A DNA stretch of 64,000 nt, taken from Tetmemena sp. SeJ-2015. Its lineage: Eukaryota; Ciliophora; Spirotrichea; Sporadotrichida; Oxytrichidae. The stretch spans positions 1 through 64,000 of the forward strand of contig JAJKFJ010021013.1 in the NCBI GenBank assembly GCA_027382625.1, in the 5' to 3' direction. A program made the position numbers and the translations under genes. Below, one piece after another: positions 1 through 12,289 of this stretch (positions within the stretch are counted from its first letter, which is position 1; each line of letters begins with the position of its first letter). The notes under the pieces were generated by a model. It was not told the origin of the DNA and did no database searches. It saw only the letters and a program-made list of their open reading frames with translations.

Positions 1-120
1 TAGAGGGTCGGATTTTCAGCTAGCGAGGTCTAGAACTATCCAGCGATTCTAAGGAGACTTTTTGACCTTTCCTAATCTCTTTTGTATTTAATTTTGACTT
101 CACCCCTGATTCTTACAATA

Positions 121-590
121 ATTAAATAGAACTTTCAGAAGAATATGGAGTTGCTAATGGAGCTGACTCGGAGTCTCGGAGTAAAAAAAAGGATAAAAAA
201 AGGGAATTAAAAAAGAGGAGAAGCAGCAGACGGCGCACCGACTACGGTGATTACAGTGCTACTAGAGCATTCAAAGACAGATCGAACCCTAAATGAAGAT
301 GACTAGAAACTGACAGCGGCCACCCTATGACTACCGCTATGAGGCACACTGAATCAGACACCGGAGGTAGGGCACACTCTCTTTGACCAGTCCACTGAGC
401 ACTCAGGCATGGCGCCCTTGGCCTCCGAGTGGCCGGCAGCTCACGCACTCAGTCAGGGAGGGTTTGAACGGCAGGGATTTCTGGCCATTGCCCTGTGCTG
501 TGAGTGGCAACTCCCGCGTCATTTTGGGGCTATCGGCAATGGGCCCCTTTGGTCAGTGGTCAATACGTCTAGAGAGTACTGTTGGAACTT
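121..590 (+). repeat. R1 GC-rich dispersed repeat, copy 1
   Basis: A GC-rich block in AT-rich surroundings. It recurs in reverse orientation at 12290-12765 with long near-identical runs, such as CAGCGGCCACCCTATGACTA and GGGAGGGTTTGAACGGCAGG. More diverged copies lie at 43675-43930 (+), 26040-26340 (+), 48770-48960 (-), 49975-50065 (-) and 54170-54300 (-). The 5' part (about 130-300) has an open frame rich in K/R followed by RRTDYGDY, shared with the 12.7 kb copy; downstream the frames are not conserved between copies. It may be a decayed mobile element or a structured-RNA-derived repeat. The family is not recognised. Confidence 0.75.
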
Positions 591-839
591 TATTATTCTA
601 TTTTTTAAACTAAATTCAATTCAATATAAAACTAAGAAATGCTTTTGAAAGATCAGTAAAATACTTCTGCAAAAACCTAAATATCTTGTTGGAAGAAAAA
701 TGATAATTCAATTTTAAGAAAAATAAAAATTAAAAAGAAGAAACTGAATCCTTTCTTACAATCTTGCGATGATCATTATTTTTAATAAAGTATTAATTTA
801 AATGAAAATGGGAATTAATTTAAAATAATAAATGAAGAG

Positions 840-1190
840 TTGTAAAATGTTGGCCGTTAAATCTTGAGATAGTTAGTCCTATTGGGACTTATTCGATAGA
901 TCTTCAATGATAAGATGAATATGTTCTTCCACCATTATGATAGGAGGTGCCTATGAAGAGATATTAATTTCACAATCTCAGAACCAAGAAATTTTCCAAG
1001 TTCAAAAACTTTTGACCAAGGGAACTCACTCCACACATAACCTATTAAAAAGTTGCAAGGATCAAAGTTTCTTAGAATTTATTGCTTTTTTTAATGGTAA
1101 TAAATTAAACTCAAAAGCTCACACATAATCCTCCAGGAATTTTAAATTTATTAATTTAATTATCTTTTAATTAAATTATCAGCTATATTT
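840..1190 (+). repeat. R4 dispersed repeat copy
   Basis: Member of a family whose shared landmarks are a run like GTTCGATAGCTTATCAAAAA, a TTCTTCTTTAATCATC block, AGTTGCAAGGAT and a GAATCGAATGGT-like block. Other copies are near 33.1, 37.6, 39.6, 40.1, 40.5, 44.8, 45.4, 53.5, 55.7, 56.5 and 63.4 kb. This copy is diverged and holds no convincing gene. Confidence 0.5.
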
Positions 1191-2300
1191 ATATAAATGA
1201 GTAATAGGATCTTCTAATTAAGAGAATAAAATTAGATAGCTATAACTTTTAAACGGTAAATGAGTTAAGGTAAACTTCAAAATCTATTATCGGTAAAACT
1301 TATTGCGAGAGGCTTTTCAATCAACACTTAGTATACTTCAAAGAGAAATCTCCACGAGATAAACTAAACTATTCAAATTGTTTCAGCGATAGAAAAACCA
1401 CATAATCACAAGATTTTAAATCGTAGCTAGGTAGCAGCTAATTGGATTAATAACTTTCTTTCAGGAATTTTGTGCATGAACAGCTTTCAAACAACAAAGA
1501 AAGGTTCAATTTATAAAGTCAAAGAGAAGTATGGATATGCAAAATTTACCTAGAGTAGTTCTTACATCAATTAGAATTGGATTCATTCTAGTATAAGAAG
1601 CCAGGCTATATAAGCTCTTGCCATTAATCTAGATAGTAATTAAAATATGAGAGATTTCCTTAGTTAGATAACAATTAAACAAATTTAATTCAGAATGCGA
1701 ATTTGAATTCTTGGGAATCTGAAAATTCTTAAGTTATAAATAGAATTTAATATTTCTAAGGGAATTTCTATAGTGGATATCGAAGTCTAAATGTGTCACG
1801 ACCTTCAATTGTGACCTATAGGATTAAGAGTATGATGCTCTCAGCACTAATTTTTTTTATCACAAAATCGCAGTATCTTCATAAAATTTATTTTTTAGGA
1901 GAAAGAAGGTTTGAGAAAAGCTCATATAGTTTCCGTATGCTAATATCTGTGCTACTGAGGCTTTAGGCGATTGCCTTAAAGTTGCATGGTTATTTAGTTA
2001 CCCATCGATCTCATCTCTTCCTACCTCTTGCCATCCCAATATTGATGCCGGGTAACGGGTCCTTCATTTTAATTTTCTAATTTATTTTATAAATAGAAAA
2101 TAATTTAAACTGCCATCAACATCGGCTTCAACTTTCAGAAAATTTTAATTATTTTTAAAATTGAATTGTAATGGGATTTTAAATGAGTCAGATAAAATTA
2201 TTCTGTCTTTATAATTTGTAAATAAAGAGAATCTTAAATTATTTATATAAATGGAAGAAAATTTTTAGGTAAAAATATGAAAAATATCTTTTCTTTATTA
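1191..2300. other. AT-rich germline DNA without recognised gene
   Basis: Very AT-rich. A short GC-richer stretch near 1950-2060 (CCCATCGATCTCATCTC) gives no open frame I would defend. Nothing else seen. Confidence 0.5.
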
Positions 2301-2303
2301 TTA

Positions 2304-2962
2304 TAGGTCAAATACGAATTGTTGATTGGCGACTGCTATATCTTAAAAATAAATAATTTTTAATGTTTTTTAGTTTGAGTCCTTGACTGTTTTAACTATT
2401 TAATTTTAATAACAAAACTAATCATAAAATGGAAGGTGGAGGTTGAGCTCCTTTGGAGTTCCCTCTAGTTTCTTTACTTTAACAACTATTCCTACTTTAT
2501 TATCTTCGTGATCATTTTGGGAGGGCAGGCAGACATACATCATTAAAATCCATAAGTAATTAAAGATGCTTTCAATTTATAACTACCCTTCAAGCTAGTC
2601 AGATACAACAAGAAGCACACTCCTACTACAAGTGCTAAGCAAAAATCTCCCTCTTACAACTAAAAGCCTATAGAAACAACATATATATTAAGTCAGACTG
2701 GAAATGTTGCTGATGATTTTTATCACAAGTATGAACAAGACATCAAAATGAATGAAAATTCAAGCAGGCAAACCAAATAAATAAACAATTACTAAATGTA
2801 GGCAGTCTAAACAAAGTTGACAATCTGCAATTCTCTGAGTTAGTCATTTAAATCCTCAATTCTTTAAAAACAGTCAAGGACTGGCGCTCACACTAAAAAA
2901 CATTAAAAATTATTTATTTTTAAGATATAGCAGTCGCCAATCAACAATTCGTATTTGACCTA
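2304..2962. mobile_element. 659-bp MITE-like element with ~90-bp terminal inverted repeats
   Basis: The left end starts TAGGTCAAATACGAATTGTT and the right end is its reverse complement. The match continues for about 90 bp with one small indel near the inner edge. Both ends are flanked by TTA (2301-2303 and 2963-2965), a possible 3-bp target duplication. The interior (2400-2870) has no transposase frame, so the element is non-autonomous. A related element with TAGATTGAATACGAATTC ends is at 30575-31154. Ends resembling TAGGATGAATACGAATGCAG also begin the repeats at 22.09 and 58.65 kb. Confidence 0.85.
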
Positions 2963-3961
2963 TTAGTATTGAGTTAATTTTTCTTAAATTAAAAGTATTC
3001 AATTATTTAATCCTTTCTTTATTTCGTAAATATAGTTCTCCACAAATAAGTATGATTAAATAAGTAAATTTTCGTTAGACATTTACTAAAAAAAAGAAAA
3101 TTTATCCTTTCATAAATCAAAAGATTAATGTAAAAATTAAAGAAAGTTTAAATTAGAAAATTAATTTTAAATTCAAGAACAGATAAGTTTTTAATTTAAA
3201 GTGTCTAAGGAGAATAAAGGAAATCAGAATTGTTGCTATAGCGGGTAATTATATGCCAGTCCACTGAATTAATAAGTCCTAATGGAGGTGACTGGTCAAA
3301 GCTATTGGTGATTTCATGAGTTGAAAAGTGTTCTCAGAGCTGGTTATTCTCGTTACACGTGTTTAATTAATATCATTAAGGGTTTACTACTCTATAGTTC
3401 TGTTTAAATTCTTAACCTTGAACTCAATCCTATTTAATTTACAAATTATATGGAAATTACTAGTTAGATATTATTTTTTTAAAAATTGTTGAACTCCTTT
3501 TCTAATGATTATTTTATTTTTATTTTCTATAATGTTTATAAAATATCAAATGTCAAATTAGCCTTGAAGGACTTGCTCATAGAGTAAATTAAAAAAAAAT
3601 TATTTAATAATTAAAAATCTTAATTTAGGTAACTTATATTGTTAACCGCATAATCTAAATAGATAAGGTAAGATATATGAAGGGTCTATAATTTAAATTT
3701 TAAGTTATAAACATAAACTATTGCTTTTTGTTGGGCTCAATTTTCAATTTTATAATTCAGGATTAAAATGTCAAAGAAGCAAATTTAATATTACTTTGGT
3801 GAGAAGATTTTCTTAAATTTAATGAATTTTTAAAAGTGTAATCTAAAAAATTAAATGTTTCTAATACTTATTATATTTGATCTAGTGAGTAATCAACATT
3901 ATTCTAAAAGCTGTTTTTTACGAAGTAAATTACATTTAAATTTATTACATGATTTTTTATT
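2963..3961. other. AT-rich spacer
   Basis: No coding island, repeat or RNA gene recognised. Confidence 0.45.
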
Positions 3962-3995
3962 TTTTATTACAGGAGGGGAACCTCCTGTAATAAAA
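3962..3995. other. Perfect 15-bp stem hairpin with GGAA loop
   Basis: The sequence TTTTATTACAGGAGG, then GGAA, then CCTCCTGTAATAAAA forms an uninterrupted 15-bp inverted repeat. No gene directly adjoins it. A terminator, a protein-binding site or a small insertion remnant are all possible; the function is unknown. Confidence 0.8.
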
Positions 3996-4176
3996 GTGTG
4001 GTCTATAAGTCAGCAGAGATGTTAATTTAGGTATTTGAAGATCTTGATTAGTCTCCATAATTTTATATAATCTAAATATGACTTGCCTTTACTAAAGCTG
4101 GTTAGCTTTAGCCCAGGTCTGTTGCAGATCTTTGCTGCAGATTTTGCATTCCAATCCTTCCTTGTTGTAAAATTTA

Positions 4177-4342
4177 TCAGATGGTGTTTACTTCATTCTC
4201 CAACTACGTAAGTTTTAAATTCAAACAGCGAACTTTTTCCTGCTCTTCTTGCCTTATGCTACCTGTCAAATACACTCCTAATACCAAATTAATTAGTGGA
4301 TGGAAGAAATCTTACTTAAAAGCAAAATCAGGTCGCTGTCAT
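4177..4342 (-). CDS. Orphan coding segment, unknown protein C-terminus
   Basis: On the minus strand an open frame with TAA/TAG read as Gln follows an in-frame TGA near 4343 and ends at TGA (4177-4179). It encodes a hydrophobic patch (PLINLVLGVYL) and then a charged tail (SIRQEEQEKVRCLNLKL, ending NEVNTI). The tail reads like a short coiled-coil. It has no obvious start codon, so it may be an exon or a macronuclear-destined segment. It lies downstream, on the same strand, of the segment at 4584-4803 and may belong to the same gene. No family recognised. Confidence 0.35.
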
Positions 4343-4583
4343 CTTGGTCCATTAAAAAAAATGTCTTAATTATTTTAATAAACAAAAAAGTAATAAACAC
4401 AGCACAAATTTATATTTATTTTTGACTTCATCCTTTATTTTTAAAATAGAAAAGATACTCTTTCAGTTCCTCGCATCTCTTGATATGATTTATGAATACA
4501 GAAGAGTCACTGACGAAGAAGCCCTTTACTGCAGCACCTCAGAAGTCACTTAAGCTGCGTCAATCTCACACCAACTGTCCTTG

Positions 4584-4803
4584 TCAAGACTGGGTAGGTG
4601 GACTACCACTCACTCTGAGACTGGAAGAAGCCTACATCTTTGCTCGATTATTCCTTCGTGGTATACCTTCTGGCTCTCGAACAGCTGCAAGGAGAAATAC
4701 TGAAGAACTGAGATCTCTGTCTATTATGTCATTGAATTCTGCATATGCCTTGAAGTTCTTGTCGTTGTCACATATCATTTCAGTATATTTTTGTCTTCAG
4801 CCA
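4584..4803 (-). CDS. Orphan coding segment, unknown protein C-terminus
   Basis: The minus-strand frame ends at TGA 4584-4586. It contains MICDNDKNFKAYAEFNDIID, then a D/S-rich part, a short hydrophobic run (VFLLAAV) and a basic segment (PRRNNRAKM), ending in a serine/proline-rich tail. The GC rise matches this block. The upstream edge on the minus strand has an acceptor-like CTTACCAG, so an intron or an elimination junction probably lies there. The plus-strand 116-codon ORF over the same DNA is less protein-like and is treated as a shadow. No family recognised. Confidence 0.45.
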
Positions 4804-4842
4804 CTTTTACTGGTAAGTAGTAAAAATATTTTATTTTCTTAA

Positions 4843-5837
4843 ATTAATCAAAACATTTATCATTCATTATTTATCTTATAATTTAAACAAAAATGAGGTA
4901 GACAACTATAAAATGAAGATTAAGAGAAGGTGTGGGGAGCAACACCTGATCATCAGCTGGTATCCAAATCTAAATTAAATTAATGATCGAGAGTTCAAAT
5001 ATCATAAATTCTCAAAATATAAATAATTAATGAAATTAACTATAATCAGAGAATATGGGATATAATGAATTAAGATAAAATTATCAAAGTTTTTTCTTTA
5101 AAATATCTAATTCAATACAAGTAGCTTGAGATTCTAGTAATAAACAAGACTGACTAGAAGCAGTTGGATCTGTGTACAATAAGTTGGCCGAAGTGGCTGG
5201 AGTCTGATAATGATGAATTTTTAGATTTTATGCAGATTTACAATTATAACAATTACAAAGCAAATACAAGATACAAATACATTATATATATATATAAGCT
5301 TTTATCAGACTTCTATATTCACAGGGAATTAATTAGCTCTTATCAGATGATTGTTTTTACATTATTCTGCTTTTTATAGATTTGTTCTTCTGAATCATCA
5401 TGCTTTATAACAAGTAGAGTCGATTGCATTTGCGATAACAATACTGCTCCCCTTACTTAAATGTTAAACATTCCATTTCAAGCATTCTCTAGTGCTTTAC
5501 TCTCACTGATGTTTGCAACTGGTATTTTGGCGAGCTGATGTAGATTCCAATGCTAGTCTTCTTCAATTATGCCTTTCATAGTTAATTTCTATAATCAAAT
5601 TAAATAAGCCTTAAACTAATTCAGAAAATTTGAATACTAATTATTTTTAAAGAATGCATTCTTAATGTGATTCTTAAATGATTTTTGTATTAAAGATAAG
5701 CTATATAAGTTATGCTAATTAACTCTATTAGAGTCTAGTTTACCAATTCTTAATTAATTGAGTATACTAAAAAGATTAAATAATAATTAAGTTTGCTTAT
5801 TTCAATTTAGTTTCAGCAATTAAAATGGAAAGAGTGA
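4843..5837. other. AT-rich spacer
   Basis: An open frame near 5164-5379 has an acidic N-terminus but is mostly N/Y/I from AT-rich codons; not called. No repeat recognised. Confidence 0.4.
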
Positions 5838-6077
5838 ATAACAATCCATAATCTAAAGTTTCTATTGAAAGCTATTTATACCTACACCTTGTCACCAAAT
5901 TACTCAGTGAATAAGGAAGAGTCCATTCAACACTCCATGCAGTTATATCTTACAAAAATAAAGCAAAGAGAACAAAGAATGTGCTAAGGAAATCAAAGTG
6001 AGCAGCAACTGTCAATTAAAAACTAGAAAAGCAGTAGACAATTCAACGAGAACAAACCAGGTCTTGCAAGAGAGTGA
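5838..6077 (+). CDS. Glutamine-rich orphan coding segment
   Basis: This frame is open from just after a TGA at 5835 to TGA 6075-6077, with TAA and TAG as Gln. The second half is strongly protein-like and Q/N-rich: KIKQREQRMCQGNQSEQQL and SSRQFNENKPGLARE. No ATG is near the 5' edge, so this looks like a terminal exon or germline segment whose upstream part lies elsewhere. Low-complexity Q/N regions are common in ciliate proteins. Function unknown. Confidence 0.45.
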
Positions 6078-9000
6078 AGAAAGACTTATCGAACTTTTTG
6101 AATCTAATCCTAAAACCATTCTATTTCTCGTATTTAATCCTTATCTCCTAATAGCCAAATATGCATAAAACCTCCATTTCGTAATACTAATTTATACAAT
6201 GGCAAAAATTAATAAAATTTAAGGAGAAAATAATATATACTCAATGCATGAATGATTTTATTAATATCTTCTTCTAAACCTTCTATTTTCAATTAAATTC
6301 CGACCTATATTGAAATGTTGTCCATAAGTTGTTTAACTTATTTTTGATTTATTAGACTCTTAAAATATGAAGAAGATTGATAGGATATATTAAATTATCT
6401 GAAGGAAGATCTCTACATTATCTTGCATATTAATTTTTATTAGTGCAGAGATTATTGATTCATTTATATAATTAACACTGATGTGGCTAAAGCAATGTTT
6501 TTTTTTTTAAGAAGATTGGGCGAGACACATATATAATATTTTTGAGTTTATTATTTAATATGCCTAGCAACCTCTATTAGAGGGAACTAAATCATCATGG
6601 AGCCAAAGAGCTATCGAAGCCAGTAATCTCTCGTTGCGAGCTATCAAGACGATGATTCATGCAGACATAGGCAAATGAACGCTAGAGCCTATACTTATTG
6701 TAAATATAGATGAAAGGGAATCCTCCCTTAAAACTCTTCTAGACTAAGGGAGTGAGTTGTAAGCTACAGGAAGGTTTTCATAGCTTCATAGCTTGGAACA
6801 GTCTGCAAAAAGAGAGCTAGAGCTCTTTAACATATAGTGAGTGGTAAAACTTTTGCGGATTGAATCTAGTGATCAGCATTGCTTTTCTAATCCATTTAAT
6901 TTACCTCACTTTGCCGCTACAATATTGTTGAGATTTCTTTGAGAATGCTTATAACTTATTAAATCTCTGACACATCACTAATAATTATACTTTATATATG
7001 AATCCTTGTATTTTCAAAAATATAAACTCGCCTTCTAAAATACTCAATGATAATTAACATATAAAAACCACTTGTGTTTGTTAAATAAATTTTTTTTAAT
7101 TGAAATTCTCGAACTATCTCTATTTAGTATTTTAAATATAAGCTTTTCTGAATATATATAGTTAAGATGTTAAAAATGATTATAAATTGATTTTTATATG
7201 GATTGCAAGTTAATTTTTTGAAATAAATAGACTTTGAGAGCAATTGCCAGTAGATAGTATTTAGATTATTTTGATTTATATTTAAATTAAAATATTGAAA
7301 ATGAAAGCTATGACTAAAGTTTATAAATTAAGTATATCTCTTCTTCAGAATCGATAGGTTACAGTATTAAAAACCAATAGAAGTAAGCCTCATATCACTA
7401 AAGATTATTATGTTGATTTTAAATAAGTTTAGCAAATTTATTTCACTACCCTTTTGTAATTAGGCTGCTCAATAATAAGTGATCCTATTTGTGAAAGAGA
7501 TTTAATCAATGTTCACATCATATTATTTTGTCTTTTTTAGAAACTCCCAAAATATTATCTTTTAACAATAAAACAATAAAAAAAAGTAAATAAAAAAGTG
7601 TGAAAAATGCTATTTTGAAACAACTTTAATAGAGATATTAAAACGAGTACCATATCAATATATAAGAGAGGTAATAAATTAAGTGCAAGTAGAAACAAGA
7701 CCAAATAAATAATCATAATTTTTAAGTAATATATAGTCTAAAATCAATTTCCACTTTTATTTATTTAATATAAATTTGTTATAACCTATTAAATTCTTCA
7801 TCATAATTACTTAAATAAATATGATATATCTGAAGCCTATATATATTTTAAAATGGTTAATATAAAGATATATGATGTCGAATGGTGAATTAGAAAATTA
7901 AAAATTTTATTTTCTAGATTTAATTTGCTTAAGTTCGTATAACTTTAAGTTAATATGAAGCTAAAATGATAAAATTGGTAGCTTTTGATTTTTATTTAAT
8001 AATTTAAACTCGAATGCTTAACTGGAGTTACCAGAAGGAATCACTCTCGATTTGAGATTCGTTACTAAAGGGGTAAACTCACTATAACAAAATATTTCCC
8101 TTTTAAAAATCAAATCTAATGACTCTATTTTATTAGTTTAGCTATAATAGTATACTTTTTTTTAGTTTACATTGTAATTATCCTAATTTTGAATTAATTG
8201 TTTACTACTTTATCAAATATCAAATTTTACTGTTGTCTCTCTATTTATAAAAATAGTATAGGGAAGAGATTATTAGGTGATCATGTAAATAGTTTCAGAT
8301 TAAAAAATGTGATTTGATTTAGAAGGGCAGCAGATAATAAATTAATTCCTGAAACTCTTTTGCTTTTAATGTAAATTAATTTTAGAAAGAAGTTAGCAAA
8401 GCAGCGATTCCAGATCAAACAGAATAAAGATAAATAAATTAATCCAATTGTTTATGCTATCGATTAAAGTTTTGCAAAACTATCTATAAAGATAAGATAA
8501 AATATTAATGACAATTTCGAAGTTCCTCGAAGTTAAAGAAAGAACAAACTTCTTAAAAGGAATACATTTTGAAGTCAAATGATATAGCTTAATATTCTCA
8601 AAGAAGAATTACAACTAGCACAATAACTAAAAATGTAATGTAAAAGCGAAGGAGAGAATAACTAATCTATAGTAAATCCGAGGCGGTTTGCTTTTACTAG
8701 CGGAATGTATTTCTGAATCTATTACCTTTATAATATATTCAGATATTCCTTATAATAATATTTATGATAATACTTTTATTATAGAATGAATTAGAATAGA
8801 TGATTAACTACCAAAAAGTGCAACTCTTAACTGCCACTTCTGAGAATATGCTTTAAATTGAATAATAACTTAATTATTTTAATGGATATTTTAAATATAG
8901 ACCTAATTATAAACTTTACAGCCTCTTTATTTACTTGTATGAACCTGCTGGCTACTTTAATTTATCTTTTAGTTTATATTTTAAGTCTGCTATTACTGCA

Positions 9001-9086
9001 TCTTTCTAATATGATTCTTGTCCTCTATAGCATTGGCTCTTGAACAAAATTAACTAAGAGGTATCAGAGAGAGTCTGCAGAAGCTT
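6078..9086. other. Long AT-rich germline stretch
   Basis: About 3 kb without a defended gene. A slightly GC-richer block at 6560-6850 may be a highly decayed R1 copy (it shares only short words). ORFs such as 8858-9043 are hydrophobic AT-codon runs and are not called. Confidence 0.4.
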
Positions 9087-9505
9087 TCAGAAGTTATGGT
9101 TTGATTGCAGCTCTCTCATCTGATTAATTTGTTCTTAGCATGGCGGCTCTGTTGTATTATTTCTTGAGGAATTTCTTCGCATAATGTTTTCATCGTTAGC
9201 AAGTTTAGTGAAGATATGGAATAAGTAGCAGTTCAGGTCTGAATTGAGTTCATGGACAAAGAACGCTGCTGCAAAACTGGTTCTTAGAATTGGGTAGTAC
9301 AAACTTGGTCCTTATTGCAATGCTCCACTTATATAGCATCTGAACACGTATCTTCGCGCTCGATATTTTCTTGATTCTTGCTATGGATAGGAGCGTTGTT
9401 CTCAAGAGAGCAATAAGTAATGAAATAGTAACGTCTCTCCTTCAAGAACTTTGAATGGTCGTTGTTCCTCGTCAGAAACCTCTACGAAGAGGAGTGAGCT
9501 AAATG
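9087..9505 (-). CDS. Orphan coding island, unknown protein
   Basis: A GC-rich island read on the minus strand. The frame from 9401 down to TGA 9087-9089 includes SLYYPILRTSFAAAFFVHEL, then LNCYLFHIFTKLANDENIM, then a serine/asparagine-rich basic tail. In the same frame, upstream of one TGA (9402-9404), lies another protein-like stretch (FVEVSDEEQRPFKVLEGETL). Either the TGA marks a germline interruption or intron not resolved by eye, or the copy is a pseudogene. No family recognised. Confidence 0.45.
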
Positions 9506-9903
9506 TCTAGTAAACTTAATATCCTGTTTCATCATTTGCTTCCATTTCAAATTTATTTAACTATTTATTAATTAAGGGGGAATAAAGAACCGGCTGTTAA
9601 GTACTGCTTTTATTGGCCAATAATCATCTTTACTTATTCATCCTATAATTATAAAATTATGTTTTTATAAATTTATATATTGAGTTCAGACAGTTGGGAA
9701 ACTATGATAATTTTTCAAATAAAATAAAAACTAGCAACTTTGGTGCTACAGTTAATCAAAATAACAATTATGAATTAGGATTATCTCAAAATATTGACAG
9801 AGATGGATCCAAATTATAATATCTTAATAAAAATAGATCTAGTTTATGTTAGTCAGTCAACTTACCAAACTCATAACATTTAATTACATTTAATACATAT
9901 TAT

Positions 9904-10445
9904 ATTATAGGGTGAATATGAATGCATGATCGTGGATTGGTTTAAATTAGAAATACATTGAGTTTGTCTCCTTTTTGTGTGATTCATATTATATTACGCT
10001 TTAAATGTAGGAATTTTTTTAAATTTAAATGTCTAACTCAACAGCTCCATTTACTACAACAGCCACTACTACATCTACAACAACAAGCTCAACCTCTAAA
10101 ACTTGAGGGTGACAACTGAGGAGGCAAGTACCTAGAGTAACGAGGGTATCCCTCCCGATCAACAGAGACTCATCTTCGCAGCCAAGCTCAAAGAAATATA
10201 AAAGTACGATTATACTTGCGTACTTTTGAACAACGTCCAGAACAAGATCTTCAACAAGGCCAAGCAGAACCCTCTCTGACTATAACATCCAAAAGGAGTC
10301 TCACCATACTAAAACAACTACTCAAAGAGCAGACACTAAAACTGAAAACGATACTGATGGAGTAATAAATGGAAACTATAAATATTCTTTAGCTTGAGCT
10401 GACTCCCTCATTAAATTTAAAAACATAATGCTTTTAAACTATCTC
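9904..10445 (-). repeat. R6 repeat with conserved minus-strand ORF, copy 1
   Basis: Shares a ~400-bp core with 55990-56345 and, more weakly, 22573-22950. On the minus strand copy 1 and the 56-kb copy keep the same peptide frame: RVLLGLVEDLVLDVVQKYA here against RVLIALVEDPVLDIVQKYA there. A DESLLI motif and a hydrophobic stretch follow in both. The plus strand shows a T/S-rich frame broken by TGA at matching places, so the minus strand is the better coding candidate. The 5' side at 9909 begins TAGGGTGAATATGAATGCAT, resembling the TIR family at 2304. Possibly a mobile-element gene; not recognised. Confidence 0.55.
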
Positions 10446-10789
10446 TAATTTAATATATATCTCTTTTCTCCTTCCTATTCTCTATCTTTATTAGGTTTTT
10501 CTTACCCTCTATCATGTATTTATTCACCTTATAATAATGATGAATATTAAACACAGTTAACAACATTAATTCATATCATAAATTTTGATAAATATAATTT
10601 ATAAACATTATTTTTTTATTATAGCAACGTAGATAAATAATCATAATTTTTTATATAATGCAAACATAAATTTTGAATGTATTATATACTTGCGACTCCA
10701 TTATTTTTAATTTTATTTTATAAGAACAATTAGCAATTTTTATATCTTTTTATGTTGATTAGCTGTTAAGCCATATTCGTAGATTTAAT

Positions 10790-11690
10790 ATTATTGTACG
10801 TATAGAACGTGCTATCACGGACTAACCAGTAATTAAGCCACTGAGGGTACTTGAGGATTCACCTACTTAGTTCCAAAATACGGGCTGAGTCTCTGTCGCA
10901 ACTCTGATGGAGTTAGAACTCTACCGGCCCTTCCCGCCATCGTTCTGACTATGAATCAGTGAAGACAGGAGAGTCTCTCAACGTAGCGTTCCACCGTACT
11001 CTCGGTAACATTAACCATTGAGTTGCAAAGGGAGGTGACCTGATAGTTTCCTTCTTACCGATTAGCAATCAGCTAGCGGCCTTTCTGGTGCCCTCTCTCT
11101 TAATCCGTATGGAGAATCTCTTGCAGGGCGTTCTGTTGCCAAGATAGTAGCCTTAATTACTCTCATGTTTTTAAGTTGCTTGTGTAAAGATAATTAAGTG
11201 AATTGAATCGCGAATAGTAGAGAAAAGATTAGAAATAGGAGTCTTAAATTATTATAATAGTAGTCTGATAGTGAGCAAAGGATAATGATTGGCTAATATA
11301 GTTAACTCTAATATAGTTGGCTATTAAATAATTTAATATGATGTCTAATAAAATAATTACAGACTGATTGGATTACTCTATTAGGAATCCTAATTAACAA
11401 ATGGGTGGCTTAATTAATTAAAACACAAATAACTTTACCACTAATCTTTAAAATTTATCACCCCCAACTTTTCTTTTGAAGCCATAGATTATTCTTCAAG
11501 ATGATGTTGTTATTAAGACTCCCATTATATCTTATTTCTACTATTCGTGATTTAATTCACTTAATTATATTTACTTGCATTACTAAACTAGAAAGGAGAA
11601 GTCCTCAGTGACTTTCATCTCCTCCACGAATTGCGATATTCGCGGCCATCTATTCACTAAATTTCATATTTAATAATTTTACTTGAATAT
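10790..11690 (+). repeat. R3 repeat copy, interrupted
   Basis: The parts at 10790-11175 and 11565-11690 align with the contiguous copy at 38315-38790 and the reverse copy at 57640-58110. Shared words include GAACTCTACCGGCCCTTCCC-like, CCGATTAG, GGAGAATCTCTTGCA and ATTACTAAACTAGAAAG. About 390 bp between the two halves here (11176-11564) is foreign to the other copies. It resembles sequence at 26390-26780, including a run of C before TTTTCTTTTAAAGC. The family is unrecognised. Confidence 0.65.
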
Positions 11691-12289
11691 CTGAAATGTT
11701 TATAATCTATAAAACTAATTGATGGCTTAATTTATTCATTTACTATTTTTCTATAATTATTTCATGGTAAACTATGTCTTATATTATATAGCCAAACATT
11801 AAATCTTATATAGAATAATATCAAAACAATCGCCCAGTGATACATAGTATAAAAAATTGAAATTTATTTATTTCGAGTCAGTAACTTTCAATATTTAATG
11901 CAAGTATCTTTTTTATAAACAGAGAATTGTAACTTATATGTTCAGTATTCATCTTTTGAATATGGCGTAGCAGTATACTTGATAATTTGCAGTATTGTCT
12001 GTGTTCTTAAAATGGGGTTTATATACAGAGTAGACCGCTTAATCCTTTTTAGGAATAATGTCTAGTAGATTAGTGAAAGTTGATGATGATGAATGATGAA
12101 TTATTGAGTATAAAAAAAAGAATAATCAAGTTCCAACCTCTTTATAGAGATCAGACTTAATTAAACAAATCAAGCATTATTAATAGGACTTCCAGGGAAG
12201 ATTAGAGATTAGGAATTAGAGTTATTTAAATATTGCCCTATGGGGTGGGTTTGACTATTTAATACCCCTACCTGTCCCCCTCATAAATA
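11691..12289. other. AT-rich spacer
   Basis: No gene or repeat recognised. Confidence 0.45.

Noticed and set aside
383..648. Two overlapping plus-strand ORFs in the first R1 copy
   Set aside because: Neither frame is conserved in the second R1 copy at 12.3 kb; both arise from GC-rich repeat sequence with few stops.
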